Part shown: piece by piece, positions 1 through 7,260 of the stretch
Layout of the letters: each line of letters opens with the position of its first letter
Position numbering within the stretch: the stretch's first letter is position 1
Origin: Prevotella sp. CAG:891
GTDB taxonomy: Bacteria > Bacteroidota > Bacteroidia > Bacteroidales > Bacteroidaceae
DNA: 29,768 nucleotides
Direction of reading: 5' to 3'
Assembly (NCBI GenBank): GCA_000437675.1
Contig: FR901762.1
Span: 1 to 29,768, forward strand
Translations under genes and position numbers: made by a program
The notes under the pieces: generated by a model
Told to the model about the DNA's origin: nothing
What the model saw: only the letters and a program-made list of their open reading frames with translations
Databases searched by the model: none

Positions 1-2
1 TA

Positions 3-590
3 TCAACTGGATTGTGTGCGGTCCAGCCTCGCGGCAACCGCCTTAATGTGCTTAAATCTTTTTACGTCAAGTTTGAGCGCAAAATCCCTGCGCTCATTGC
101 AGACTTCTGCACATACTATGCGCCCCATGCCAACCACAGTGTCATCTATTACTATGATACTACTGCTCTCGGCTCGAACTATGCGGTGAACGACCAAGAC
201 TTTAACAGGGTAGTTGTGCATGAGTTTGAACGCCACGGCTGGAGTGTGCAAGATGTGTATTTGGGCAACCCTATGCGCCATGATGAAAAATACTTGCTCG
301 TCAACCAAGGATTTTCAGACAAGCAACGACTCATGCCTTATTTCAATCGCCAGAACAATGATGACCTTATTCTTGCCATACAAAGCGCAGGAGTGGAATG
401 CGGTCGCAATGGCTTTCGCAAAAACAAGTCCACGGAGAAGAATCCCGAATCTGAGGAGGACTTGTTGGAGCATCGCACCAATGGTACAGATGCTTTCGAT
501 ACACTGTATATTGGGTGTGAAAAGTTTCCTCAACATGATTTTTATGGGGGAGCAGGGAATCCAGATAATGAAAAAAGCGTAGCCGATTGA
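3..590 (+). CDS. Terminase large subunit-like protein, C-terminal part (partial, phage)
   Basis: The frame is open to the left edge, so only the last 195 or so residues are present. The visible part resembles the RNase H-fold nuclease half of a phage terminase large subunit, which cuts concatemeric DNA during head packaging. What is seen: a strand-like run ending in YYYDTTALG (candidate first metal-binding Asp, codon at 156), a middle with HEFERHGW, and a late EHRTNGTDAFDT segment that fits the last acidic cluster of this fold. The family call is by eye and moderately sure. The stop codon at 588-590 lies in the loop of the tRNA-Ser terminator (571-606), so the last residues are encoded by tRNA-flanking DNA. 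This suggests the natural C-terminus was replaced at a recombination junction. No start, ATPase half or neighbouring phage genes can be seen. Confidence 0.6.
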   Translation, partial: STGLCAVQPRGNRLNVLKSFYVKFERKIPALIADFCTYYAPHANHSVIYYYDTTALGSNYAVNDQDFNRVVVHEFERHGWSVQDVYLGNPMRHDEKYLLVNQGFSDKQRLMPYFNRQNNDDLILAIQSAGVECGRNGFRKNKSTEKNPESEEDLLEHRTNGTDAFDTLYIGCEKFPQHDFYGGAGNPDNEKSVAD

Positions 591-606
591 AATATCAGCT
601 ACGCTT
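571..606 (-). terminator. Intrinsic terminator of tRNA-Ser
   Basis: Read on the minus strand, a perfect 9-bp stem (AAGCGTAGC at 598-606 pairing with 575-583) with a 14-base loop is followed by a T tract (the A run 571-576 on the plus strand). It begins 6 bases beyond the tRNA 3' end. The stop codon of the terminase-like gene sits in the loop. Confidence 0.8.
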
Positions 607-611
607 GGAAG

Positions 612-699
612 CGGAAAGTGAGGGATTCAAACCCCCGGTACGGACAAGCCGTACAGCGGATTTCGAGTCCGCCCCATTCGATCACTCTGGCAACTTTCC
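612..699 (-). tRNA. tRNA-Ser (anticodon CGA)
   Basis: The 88-base cloverleaf reads on the minus strand. The acceptor stem GGAAAGT/ACTTTCC (693-699 with 613-619) carries a G discriminator at 612. The D stem is CCA/TGG. The anticodon stem GCGGA/TCCGC has loop CTCGAAA, giving anticodon CGA, which reads UCG serine codons. A long variable arm GTACGG...CCGTAC is diagnostic of a class II tRNA, and the T loop is TTTGAAT. CCA is not encoded. It has its own promoter (733-763) and terminator (571-606). A phage-type gene lies directly beyond its 3' end, the side where tRNA-targeting integrases insert. Confidence 0.95.
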
Positions 700-732
700 T
701 TTGATTTGCGTTTCGTTTTCTTGAATGCGGTG

Positions 733-763
733 CAAAAGTAGGACTTTATTTCGATACAACAAA
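733..763 (-). promoter_or_regulatory. Promoter of tRNA-Ser
   Basis: On the minus strand a perfect Bacteroidetes -7 box TACTTTTG (733-740) is preceded, 19 bases upstream, by TTTG (760-763) as the -33 element. Transcription should start near 726, about 27 bases before the tRNA. Confidence 0.7.
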
Positions 764-782
764 AGTTTATTGCATTTTTTTC

Positions 783-829
783 AAAAAAAACCGCTGAATG
801 CCCCTTAAAAAAGGTGATGCACCCAGCGG
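783..829 (-). terminator. Terminator of the OmpH-like operon
   Basis: On the minus strand CCGCTG (824-829) pairs with CAGCGG (791-796), with further partial pairing inside (GGTGC/GGCA), followed by eight T (783-790). It is the first good terminator after the OmpH-like gene but lies 240 bases past its stop. The palindromic element 834-1030 fills most of that distance, as if inserted between gene and terminator. Confidence 0.6.
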
Positions 830-833
830 ATAT

Positions 834-1030
834 TGAAGTCGTCTAAACTTTTCTGACGAAGTTTTGATTTGGAGATTTATCTATTCTAAGTTCAATCTTC
901 ACCTTTCTTCTTGGCCGTTTTTTGACCTTTCATCAGTCGTGTAGCTCGCTACACTCCTTCTCTTCAAGTCCCAAAAACGCCTCTAAATTTAAAGCAAATC
1001 TTGAATTCCATAAAAGTTCAGACGACTTCA
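834..1030. repeat. Palindromic element A, MITE-like, 197 bp
   Basis: The ends are 19-bp inverted repeats (834-852 and 1012-1030) with one mismatch; each starts TGAAGTCGTCT. Inner arms also pair: 913-926 (GGCCGTTTTTTGAC) with 968-981, and more loosely the GATTTG-containing stretches further out. The centre is a hairpin GTGTAGCTCGCTACAC (939-954). The left arm is about 30 bases longer than the right. No open frame or transposase is inside, and no clear target duplication is visible. The core hairpin matches that of the element at 3686-3870 at 18 of 23 positions. It lies in the 3' UTR of the OmpH-like gene. It could be a non-autonomous transposable element or a REP/BIME-like repeat. Confidence 0.65.
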
Positions 1031-1068
1031 TTGATTCGTAAAAGAAAAGTATTTATGACCTTTGCTAA

Positions 1069-1668
1069 TTACTTTGCCTTTTTGTAGCGCTTGTTTAGGC
1101 CGGCAACTACTTCATTCGTTATGTCGACAGCAGGATCAGCGTAAAGCACATTGTCGCCACTGCGGCTCAGAATGAGTTTGTAGCGTCCATCGCGATTAAA
1201 CTCTTTCAAGAAATTATCCAAGCTGTCGCGAAGCACCTGCTGATACTGCTGCGTAGCCTTGGCCATTTCGCCTTCAATCTGCATCTGGAAGTTTTGCAGT
1301 TGTTGCTGCTGTTTTTGCAGTTTGGCTTGTGCGGCTTCGCCCTGTTGCTGCGAGGTGAAAGCTCCGCTTTGTGCCTTTTTCTGAAAATCAATCATCGCAT
1401 TCTGCAAAGCCTGTCCTTTAGCGTGTAGTTGCTTTTCGTAACCGGTTTGCTTTGCCTTGAGTGCCGACATCCCTTCCTTGCAATATTCGTATTGCGAGGC
1501 CAGCGTGTCGATATCGACAATAGCCACTGTGTTGACGGCGTTCACTTCGGTCTGAGCCTTAGGAAGTCCGTTCGACTTGATTTGCTGTGCCGGTTCTTTC
1601 TTGTTGCACGATGCCGTGGCTAATGCTGCGGCCAAAATCAGAATGGCCGGTTGGAAGAATCTTTTCAT
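1069..1668 (-). CDS. OmpH/Skp-like periplasmic chaperone, lipoprotein
   Basis: The product is 199 residues. It has a lipoprotein signal peptide (MKRFFQ, hydrophobic to about residue 20) with a lipobox ending TASC at Cys21, followed by IVDIDTLASQYEYCKEG, the first strand and helix typical of the OmpH/Skp family (usual form VDxxxIxxxY). A long Gln/Lys/Ala-rich coiled coil spans roughly residues 60-150, and the end KLILSRSGDNVLYADPAVDITNEVVAGLNKRY is the classic Skp C-terminal strand and helix. The family holds unfolded outer-membrane proteins in the periplasm; lipid anchoring suggests a membrane-tethered version. The start at 1668 was chosen because a longer frame would add 47 residues ahead of the signal peptide. 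It begins 13 bases after the stop of the upstream small membrane protein, so the two are very likely one operon. Confidence 0.85.
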   Translation of the reverse strand: MKRFFQPAILILAAALATASCNKKEPAQQIKSNGLPKAQTEVNAVNTVAIVDIDTLASQYEYCKEGMSALKAKQTGYEKQLHAKGQALQNAMIDFQKKAQSGAFTSQQQGEAAQAKLQKQQQQLQNFQMQIEGEMAKATQQYQQVLRDSLDNFLKEFNRDGRYKLILSRSGDNVLYADPAVDITNEVVAGLNKRYKKAK

Positions 1669-1681
1669 ATTATATGTGATA

Positions 1682-1894
1682 CTAATCGTTTTTGCGGATT
1701 TCGTTAATGCGGTGAGGGTTCGTTGCCCGGGCCTGCGCATCCTGCGTCGACACGCAGTGAATGCCGCGCTGACGCATGGCCTTGCTTTGATCGACATGCG
1801 TCTTGACAAAGGCGCGACCGAAAAACAGGCGAACAGAAATCAGGGCAAAACAAACGGCCACAATTAAAAGTGTTATGATAAATAGCTTTAACAT
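1682..1894 (-). CDS. Small single-span membrane protein (70 aa)
   Basis: The 70-residue product starts MLKLFIITLLIVAVCFALIS, one strong transmembrane helix, then a basic RLFFGRAF segment. A hydrophilic tail contains THVDQSKAMRQRGIHC and a QDAQAR motif with one Cys. From memory this pattern is shared with short uncharacterised Bacteroidales membrane proteins; no function is known to me. The start at 1894 puts the hydrophobic segment at the N-terminus, whereas the longer open frame upstream is leader sequence without protein character. It is the first gene of a two-gene operon with the OmpH-like lipoprotein, only 13 bases away. A role at the envelope is a guess from that neighbour. Confidence 0.7.
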   Translation of the reverse strand: MLKLFIITLLIVAVCFALISVRLFFGRAFVKTHVDQSKAMRQRGIHCVSTQDAQARATNPHRINEIRKND

Positions 1895-1948
1895 AGAGTA
1901 AATATATAGGAAATCAGTACCTGCTGAAGTAAAATAATGGCTAATCAT

Positions 1949-1979
1949 TTTGCATTGAGCAGGGTTTGATGTATCTTTG
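1949..1979 (+). promoter_or_regulatory. Promoter of pepD
   Basis: The -7 box TATCTTTG (1972-1979) follows a TTTG -33 element (1949-1952) after 19 bases. Predicted start is near 1986, giving a leader of about 165 bases. The leader begins with a stem-loop, GAGCGGCAAT at 1990-1999 against ATTGCTGCTC at 2012-2021 (one mismatch). Confidence 0.6.
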
Positions 1980-2121
1980 CTTTTGCTGTGAGCGGCAATG
2001 CAATACTGCTGATTGCTGCTCCGCCTGCAAAATGAGCACGACAAACCCTCGACCCGCACACAAACGGGACAAACGGAAGCTGCATCTGCACAATTTTCTG
2101 CTTGCAGGGGTTTACTGTCTG

Positions 2122-2150
2122 CAAAAATAAGCATTTAAATTTAAAACCAA
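2122..2150 (-). promoter_or_regulatory. Possible promoter of the 70-aa protein/OmpH operon
   Basis: On the minus strand TATTTTTG (2122-2129) fits the -7 consensus, with TTGG (2147-2150) at the -33 distance, an imperfect match. If used, its leader would overlap the pepD leader for about 130 bases in antisense. Confidence 0.35.
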
Positions 2151-3598
2151 TGAGCAAGAACAATCTTTTACAACCAAGCATCGTTTTCGACTGCTTTGCC
2201 GAAGTGAATAAAATTCCCCGTCCTTCGAAAAAGGAGGAAAAAATGATTGCCTTTCTGAAAGCCTTTGGTGAAGGCTTGGGTCTGCCCACAAAAGTGGACG
2301 AAACGGGCAACGTGTGCATCAGCAAACCTGCTACTCCGGGCTACGAAAACAGCAAAACAGTGATTCTGCAAAGCCACATGGACATGGTTTGCGAGAAGAA
2401 TAAGGATAAAGATTTCGACTTCGAAAACGATGCCATCGAAACATACGTCGACGGCGAATGGCTGAAAGCAAACGGCACGACGCTGGGTGCTGACGACGGT
2501 ATCGGCGTGGCAATGCAAATGGCAATTCTGAAATCGAACGACATTGAACACGGCCCTATCGAATGTGTGTTTACGCGCGACGAGGAAACGGGACTGACGG
2601 GTGCTATGGGCATGAAGAGCGACTTCATGACGGGCGATTACCTAATTAACCTTGACTCGGAAGACGAGGGACAGATTTTCGTTAGTTGCGCAGGCGGTGT
2701 ACGCACTACGGCTACTTACCCCTTCCCGACGGAGGATATGCCCGAAGGTTACTTTACGTTCCGCGTGGGCGTGAAGGGTTTGACGGGCGGTCACTCGGGC
2801 GACGACATCAACAAAAAGCGTGGCAATGCCAATAAGATTCTGGTTCGCTTCCTAAATCAGGAAATGGAAAAGATGGACTTGCGCGTTGTTGACATCCAAA
2901 GCGGTGGTTTGCACAACGCTATTCCGCGCGAGGGTTACGCTATCTGCGCTGTTCCGATGAACATGAAGGAGCAGGTGCGCGTGGACTTGAACGTATTTAC
3001 GGCTGAAGTTGAAGAAGAATTGGCTGTGACGGAAAAGGGCATTCTGCTGAGCCTCGACAGCTGCGAACCGGCTGCCAAGGTGATGGAGAAACAGGCTATG
3101 CGCAAAATGTTGCTCTCGCTCCATGCTGTATATAATGGGGTGTTTGCCATGAGTCAGGACATCGACTGGTTGGTGGAAACTTCAACCAACCTGGCCAGCA
3201 TTCACGTTGAGGGCGACAAGGTGGTTGTGACTACAAGCCAGCGTAGCAGCATTGGCAGTGCTTGCCAGCACATGGCTAGCGTGGTACGCGCTGCCTTTGA
3301 ACTGGGCGGTGCTGAGGTGCTGACCAACGAGGGTTATCCGGGTTGGAAACTGAATCCGAACAGCGAAATTGTGAAAATTGCCAAGGAGAGCTACGTGGAA
3401 CTGTTCGGCAAGGAACCGAAAATCCTGGCTATCCACGCCGGATTGGAGTGCGGACTTTTCTCTGAAAAATATCCGAAACTCGATATGGTTAGCTTCGGTC
3501 CGACGCTTCGCGGTGTGCATTCACCTGACGAGAAGTTGCTCATCCCCACAGTTCAAATGGTGTGGGATCACTTGCTCGACATCCTGAAGCGCGTATAA
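2150..3598 (+). CDS. pepD: Aminoacyl-histidine dipeptidase, M20 family (PepD)
   Basis: The 482-residue zinc metallopeptidase of family M20C hydrolyses Xaa-His and other dipeptides in the cytoplasm and helps recycle peptide nitrogen. What is seen: the metal-binding HMDMV (His76, Asp78) followed by the bridging GADDG (Asp115/116), the catalytic DEETG (Glu145/146), a TGGHSGDDI dimerisation-domain motif, and a late HAGLECGLF plus SFGPTLRGVHSPDE that carries the final zinc ligand. Length and motif order match PepD. The start at 2150 gives MSKNNLLQP; the 16 residues of open frame upstream fall in the leader. It is monocistronic: it has its own promoter (1949-1979), and a stem-loop (3617-3654) follows the stop by 18 bases. 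Confidence 0.95.
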   Translation: MSKNNLLQPSIVFDCFAEVNKIPRPSKKEEKMIAFLKAFGEGLGLPTKVDETGNVCISKPATPGYENSKTVILQSHMDMVCEKNKDKDFDFENDAIETYVDGEWLKANGTTLGADDGIGVAMQMAILKSNDIEHGPIECVFTRDEETGLTGAMGMKSDFMTGDYLINLDSEDEGQIFVSCAGGVRTTATYPFPTEDMPEGYFTFRVGVKGLTGGHSGDDINKKRGNANKILVRFLNQEMEKMDLRVVDIQSGGLHNAIPREGYAICAVPMNMKEQVRVDLNVFTAEVEEELAVTEKGILLSLDSCEPAAKVMEKQAMRKMLLSLHAVYNGVFAMSQDIDWLVETSTNLASIHVEGDKVVVTTSQRSSIGSACQHMASVVRAAFELGGAEVLTNEGYPGWKLNPNSEIVKIAKESYVELFGKEPKILAIHAGLECGLFSEKYPKLDMVSFGPTLRGVHSPDEKLLIPTVQMVWDHLLDILKRV

Positions 3599-3616
3599 AT
3601 CTGATAATTTTTGAAC

Positions 3617-3654
3617 GAGAGGTAAGTACTATGGTTTACTTACCTCTCACTTTT
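3617..3654 (+). terminator. Stem-loop terminator after pepD
   Basis: A perfect 12-bp stem GAGAGGTAAGTA (3617-3628) / TACTTACCTCTC (3637-3648) with an 8-base loop is followed by ACTTTT. The T tract is short, so termination may be partial. Confidence 0.6.
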
Positions 3655-3685
3655 ACAATGAACCTTTCACCATAAGTTGATATTG

Positions 3686-3870
3686 TAAGTAGGTGTTCAA
3701 AATTATTTATATAATTCTATCCGAAGTATTTTTACTTTGCAGGCATGCTTGCACCATATCTGCCAGTCCTGCACTCTGTCACATAGCCCGCTATACTCCT
3801 GAGTGCATAACAAGCAGCTACGGCACAATCACACCATGCAAATGTAAAAATAATTATGAACACCTACTTA
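3686..3870. repeat. Palindromic element B, MITE-like, 185 bp
   Basis: The ends are 26-bp inverted repeats (3686-3711 and 3845-3870) matching at 24 positions; the end motif is TAAGTAGGTGTTCA. Inner arms pair too: TGCACTC (3770-3776) with GAGTGCA (3801-3807), and more distantly around TTTGCA and CTGC. The centre holds a hairpin on ATAGCCCGCTAT (3783-3794). The left arm is about 20 bases longer than the right, the same asymmetry as in element A. No open frame of protein character is inside and no target duplication is evident. It lies between the pepD terminator and the lipoprotein gene, its right end 48 bases before that gene's start. Confidence 0.65.
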
Positions 3871-3917
3871 TTTAATTATCTGCTTATTTCCTATCATTAT
3901 TTCCGTTTATAAATGAT

Positions 3918-5429
3918 ATGCGTCATTTACTCATTTTACTAATCGTTCTGTTTTCGGCCTTGATTACAAGCTGCATGAAAGACGAGGAGTACACTACTTC
4001 GCCCAACGATGTGCTGTACTTCAGCACCGACACGGTTGCATTCGACACTATCATCAGCGGAAGTGCTACGAATACTTACACTTTTACTGTTTACAACCGC
4101 GCAAAGAAAGCACTTCGCATTCCGAAAGTGATGCTTCAGGGCGGCAGTAGTTCACCGTTTGCCGTGAATGTCGACGGTGAACCACTGATTAACGGAGTGG
4201 CTGAGGATTTCGAAATCGGCTCGGAGGACAGCATGATTGTTTTTTTGATGGCCAACTTGCCTGAAAGTGAATCAGACGAACCTGTGCCGGCTCAAGACAA
4301 ACTGGTATTTACCACGGCTGCCGGGGTGAACCAGGAAGTGGTGCTTACGGCCGCAGGACAATCGGTAGTGCCCATTTCGCAACACCGGGTGACGACGGAC
4401 ACTATATGGCAGGCACGAAAACCTTACCGCATTATGGATAGCCTGGTGGTGGAGGAAGGCAAAACACTGACACTGGCTGCCGGAACTCGACTGTACTTTC
4501 ATGATAAGGCTGAACTGATTGTGAAAGGATGCTTGAAAGTGGAAGGTACGGCTGAAAAACCGGTGGTGCTGCGTGGCGACCGCTTGGGTTACATGTTTGC
4601 CGGACAACCTTACGACCGCATCCCGGGACAATGGGGTGGCATCAGACTGACACATACTTCGTACGACAACCACATTAACTTTGCCGATATTCACAGCGGA
4701 AACTTTGGTATTCGGGTGGATTCTGCCGACATTTCGCGCAATAAATTGCTGCTTGAAAATTCAATAGTCCACAATACGACACATCATGCGCTGGACATTT
4801 ATATGGCGCAGGTAAAGGTGGGCAACTCACAAATTACAAATGCGGGGGGCGACTGCTTGCATGTACGCGGAGGCGACGTGTCGCTGACGCATTGCACTAT
4901 TGCGAGGTTCTTCGTGTTTACTGGGGGACAAGGTACGGCTATAAACTTTGCCAACTATGAGGGTAGTACGCGTTTGCCCTTACAAAACCTGACGCTGCAA
5001 AACTGCATCGTGACGGGCTACCTGAGCGACGAAATCATGGGAAGCCCTAATCCGAATTATAAAAAGGATGCGTTTAACTATGCATTCAAAAACTGCCTGG
5101 TCAACACGCCTAAGGTGGAGGACAGCGAGGGGAAGAACCCGTTTGTCGGCTGCCAGTGGGACGTTGACGGAAAGGATACGCCAACGGCTGATGACGGTAC
5201 GCATATCTTGCGTGAAAAGAATTTTACCCCTGAACCAAATCTTGACGATTTAACTTTCAGCTTTGAACTTTCGCCTTTGTCGAAAGCTGTGGGTAAAGCG
5301 GATGCAAACATCACGGCTAACACTTACACGCTCGACCGATTGGGACGTCCGCGCGGAAATATGCCGGACATGGGATGCTACCAACATACGGTAAAGGAAC
5401 CCGAAACCGAGCCGAAACAGCATAAATAA
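3918..5429 (+). CDS. Lipoprotein with right-handed beta-helix region
   Basis: The 503-residue product has a lipoprotein signal peptide (MRHLLILLIVLFSALITSC, lipobox Cys19), so it is probably anchored to the outer or inner membrane. Residues of about 35-150 look like an Ig-like beta domain (STDTVAFDTIISGSATNTYTFTVYN...). Residues of about 160-400 show short repeated strands with IxNCIV- and LxxG-type turns such as LLLENSIVHNTTHHALDI and LTLQNCIVTGYLSDEI, typical of a right-handed parallel beta-helix. The end, GRPRGNMPDMGCYQ, is the closing motif seen in many Bacteroidetes beta-helix lipoproteins. No catalytic residues can be named, so a carbohydrate-binding or structural role is open. It lies 61 bases ahead of dnaB with no terminator between, so the two may share a transcript. 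The start at 3918 is fixed by the signal peptide. Confidence 0.8.
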   Translation: MRHLLILLIVLFSALITSCMKDEEYTTSPNDVLYFSTDTVAFDTIISGSATNTYTFTVYNRAKKALRIPKVMLQGGSSSPFAVNVDGEPLINGVAEDFEIGSEDSMIVFLMANLPESESDEPVPAQDKLVFTTAAGVNQEVVLTAAGQSVVPISQHRVTTDTIWQARKPYRIMDSLVVEEGKTLTLAAGTRLYFHDKAELIVKGCLKVEGTAEKPVVLRGDRLGYMFAGQPYDRIPGQWGGIRLTHTSYDNHINFADIHSGNFGIRVDSADISRNKLLLENSIVHNTTHHALDIYMAQVKVGNSQITNAGGDCLHVRGGDVSLTHCTIARFFVFTGGQGTAINFANYEGSTRLPLQNLTLQNCIVTGYLSDEIMGSPNPNYKKDAFNYAFKNCLVNTPKVEDSEGKNPFVGCQWDVDGKDTPTADDGTHILREKNFTPEPNLDDLTFSFELSPLSKAVGKADANITANTYTLDRLGRPRGNMPDMGCYQHTVKEPETEPKQHK

Positions 5430-5490
5430 TTACTGACGCACAGCGAACTTTTACCTAACGAATTGCACCTACTTACATAATAAAGAGGAT

Positions 5491-7098
5491 ATGCCAACTG
5501 CTACTGGAAAATTTGGAAACCGAAAATACACGAAACAGCCTAACGCCCCCGAAACTGATAGCTACGGACACTTACAACCGCAGGCGGTGGAACTGGAACA
5601 GGCTGTTTTGGGTGCGCTCATGATTGAAAAAGATGCTTACTTTCAGGTTAGCGAAATCCTGAGACCTGAAAGTTTTTATGATAAAAGGCATCAAACTATT
5701 TTCAATGCCATCAGAAGACTGAACCTTGAGGAACGGCCGGTGGATATTCTGACCGTTACGGAACAGCTGAGAAGCACAAACGAACTGGAAGAGGTGGGCG
5801 GACCGTATTACATTACGCAGCTCAGCGGCATGGTGGCTTCGTCGGCACACATCGAATATCATGCGCGTATCATCGCTCAAAAGGCTACGGCACGCGAACT
5901 GATTACCTACACGAGCTTTATTCAAACAAAAGCTTTCGATGCTACACAGGATGTCGACGAACTGATGCAAGAAGCTGAAGGTAAACTCTTCGAGCTTTCG
6001 CAAACGAACATGAAGAAGGATTACACGCAAATCGACCCGGTGATTCGCGATGCGTACGAAATGCTGCAAAAAGCGGCGGCGCGAACCGACGGTATGAGCG
6101 GTATTCCTTCGGGCTTTTACTCGTTGGACAAAATTACCTCGGGATGGCAGAACTCCGACCTCGTCATATTGGCTGCGCGTCCGGCAATGGGTAAAACGGC
6201 TTTTGCGCTGAGTATGGCCAAGAACATGGCGGTGGATCAGAAAATTCCTGTGGCGCTGTTCTCGTTGGAAATGTCGAACGTACAGTTGGTTAATCGTTTG
6301 ATTGTCAATGTGTGCGAAATCAAGGGTGAAACTCTGAAAAGCGGTCAGCTTAAACCCTACGAATGGAGTCAGTTGGACTTCCGCATCAAACAGTTGGTGG
6401 GTGCACCGCTCTATGTGGACGATACACCTTCGCTTTCAGTGTTCGAACTGAGAACCAAGGCAAGACGTCTGGTGCGCGAACACGGGGTAAAAGTGCTGAT
6501 GATCGACTACTTGCAGCTGATGAATGCTTCGGGTATGAGCTTCGGTAGCCGACAGGAAGAGGTGTCGACCATTTCGCGCTCACTTAAGGGCTTGGCGAAG
6601 GAGTTGAACATTCCGATTTTGGCTTTGTCGCAGTTGAACCGTGGTGTTGAAAATCGTGAAGGCTCTGACAAACGGCCTCAGCTTTCCGACTTGCGTGAAT
6701 CGGGTGCCATCGAACAGGACGCGGATATGGTACTTTTCATTCACCGACCGGAATACTATAAAATCTATCAGGATGAATCGGGTAACGACTTGCGCGGTAA
6801 AGCGGAAATCATCATTGCCAAGCACCGTAATGGTGCGGTAGGCAACGTGCTGCTTACGTTCCGTGGAGAATTTGCGCGTTTCCAAAATCCTGAGGATGAT
6901 GCCCTTAAAAATTCATTGGGAAATCCGGCTGACGCTCCGAACGGGGGCAATGGTGGGGCCATCATCAGTTCGCACACTTCGGGCGATGACAGTTTGCCAC
7001 CAGAGGGACTGACCAACAATTACCCTGCTACCCCACCGCCCTTTGGTTCGGACGATATGCTCATGCCGCCTCCTGATATTTCTGCTCCTCCTTTCTAA
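5491..7098 (+). CDS. dnaB: Replicative DNA helicase DnaB
   Basis: The 535-residue product is the hexameric 5'-3' helicase that unwinds the fork and recruits primase. What is seen: an N-terminal domain beginning PQAVELEQAVLGALM (residues of about 28-130), then the RecA-like domain with Walker A ARPAMGKTA (Lys235, Thr236), Walker B VLMIDYLQLM (Asp339), the SQLNRGVENR sensor region and DLRESGAIEQDADMV, all standard for DnaB. No intein is present. A Pro/Gly/Asp-rich tail of roughly 60 residues ends DDMLMPPPDISAPPF. The start MPTATGKF is the first ATG of the frame. CACCTACTTACA, the end motif of element B, occurs 14 bases before the start. Confidence 0.97.
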   Translation: MPTATGKFGNRKYTKQPNAPETDSYGHLQPQAVELEQAVLGALMIEKDAYFQVSEILRPESFYDKRHQTIFNAIRRLNLEERPVDILTVTEQLRSTNELEEVGGPYYITQLSGMVASSAHIEYHARIIAQKATARELITYTSFIQTKAFDATQDVDELMQEAEGKLFELSQTNMKKDYTQIDPVIRDAYEMLQKAAARTDGMSGIPSGFYSLDKITSGWQNSDLVILAARPAMGKTAFALSMAKNMAVDQKIPVALFSLEMSNVQLVNRLIVNVCEIKGETLKSGQLKPYEWSQLDFRIKQLVGAPLYVDDTPSLSVFELRTKARRLVREHGVKVLMIDYLQLMNASGMSFGSRQEEVSTISRSLKGLAKELNIPILALSQLNRGVENREGSDKRPQLSDLRESGAIEQDADMVLFIHRPEYYKIYQDESGNDLRGKAEIIIAKHRNGAVGNVLLTFRGEFARFQNPEDDALKNSLGNPADAPNGGNGGAIISSHTSGDDSLPPEGLTNNYPATPPPFGSDDMLMPPPDISAPPF

Positions 7099-7202
7099 AA
7101 AAAATGTTGACCACATCATCGACCTGCTACTTTGACTACAGATTATAGTTAAGCTGGTAATGTTTTTACTTTGAGTACCTACTTACAAATTAAATGTTAA
7201 CT
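7099..7202. other. 3' UTR of dnaB with an element-B end motif
   Basis: This stretch between dnaB and its terminator has no gene. It contains ACCTACTTACA at 7177-7187, a solo copy of the end motif of the palindromic element at 3686-3870, preceded by TTTGAGT. Confidence 0.4.
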
Positions 7203-7260
7203 ATAAAATACAGCCCCCAAATTGCCATTACTGACAATTCGGGGGCTGTATGTATTTTAT
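7203..7260. terminator. Bidirectional terminator between dnaB and rho
   Basis: The strong stem ACAGCCCCCAAATTG (7210-7224) / CAATTCGGGGGCTGT (7235-7249, one mismatch) is extended outward by ATAAAAT/ATTTTAT. A-rich and T-rich flanks serve both strands: it follows dnaB by 105 bases on the plus strand and lies 290 bases beyond rho on the minus strand. Confidence 0.85.

Noticed and set aside
1669..1809. N-terminal extension of 47 residues on the OmpH-like protein
   Set aside because: It overlaps the end of the upstream gene and would bury the lipoprotein signal peptide; the start at 1668 is better.
1895..2134. 80-residue N-terminal extension of the small membrane protein
   Set aside because: It is Cys-rich junk-like sequence over the divergent leader; the hydrophobic N-terminus starts at 1894.
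3693..3875. 60-codon frame inside palindromic element B
   Set aside because: It is explained by the inverted-repeat structure and shows no protein character.
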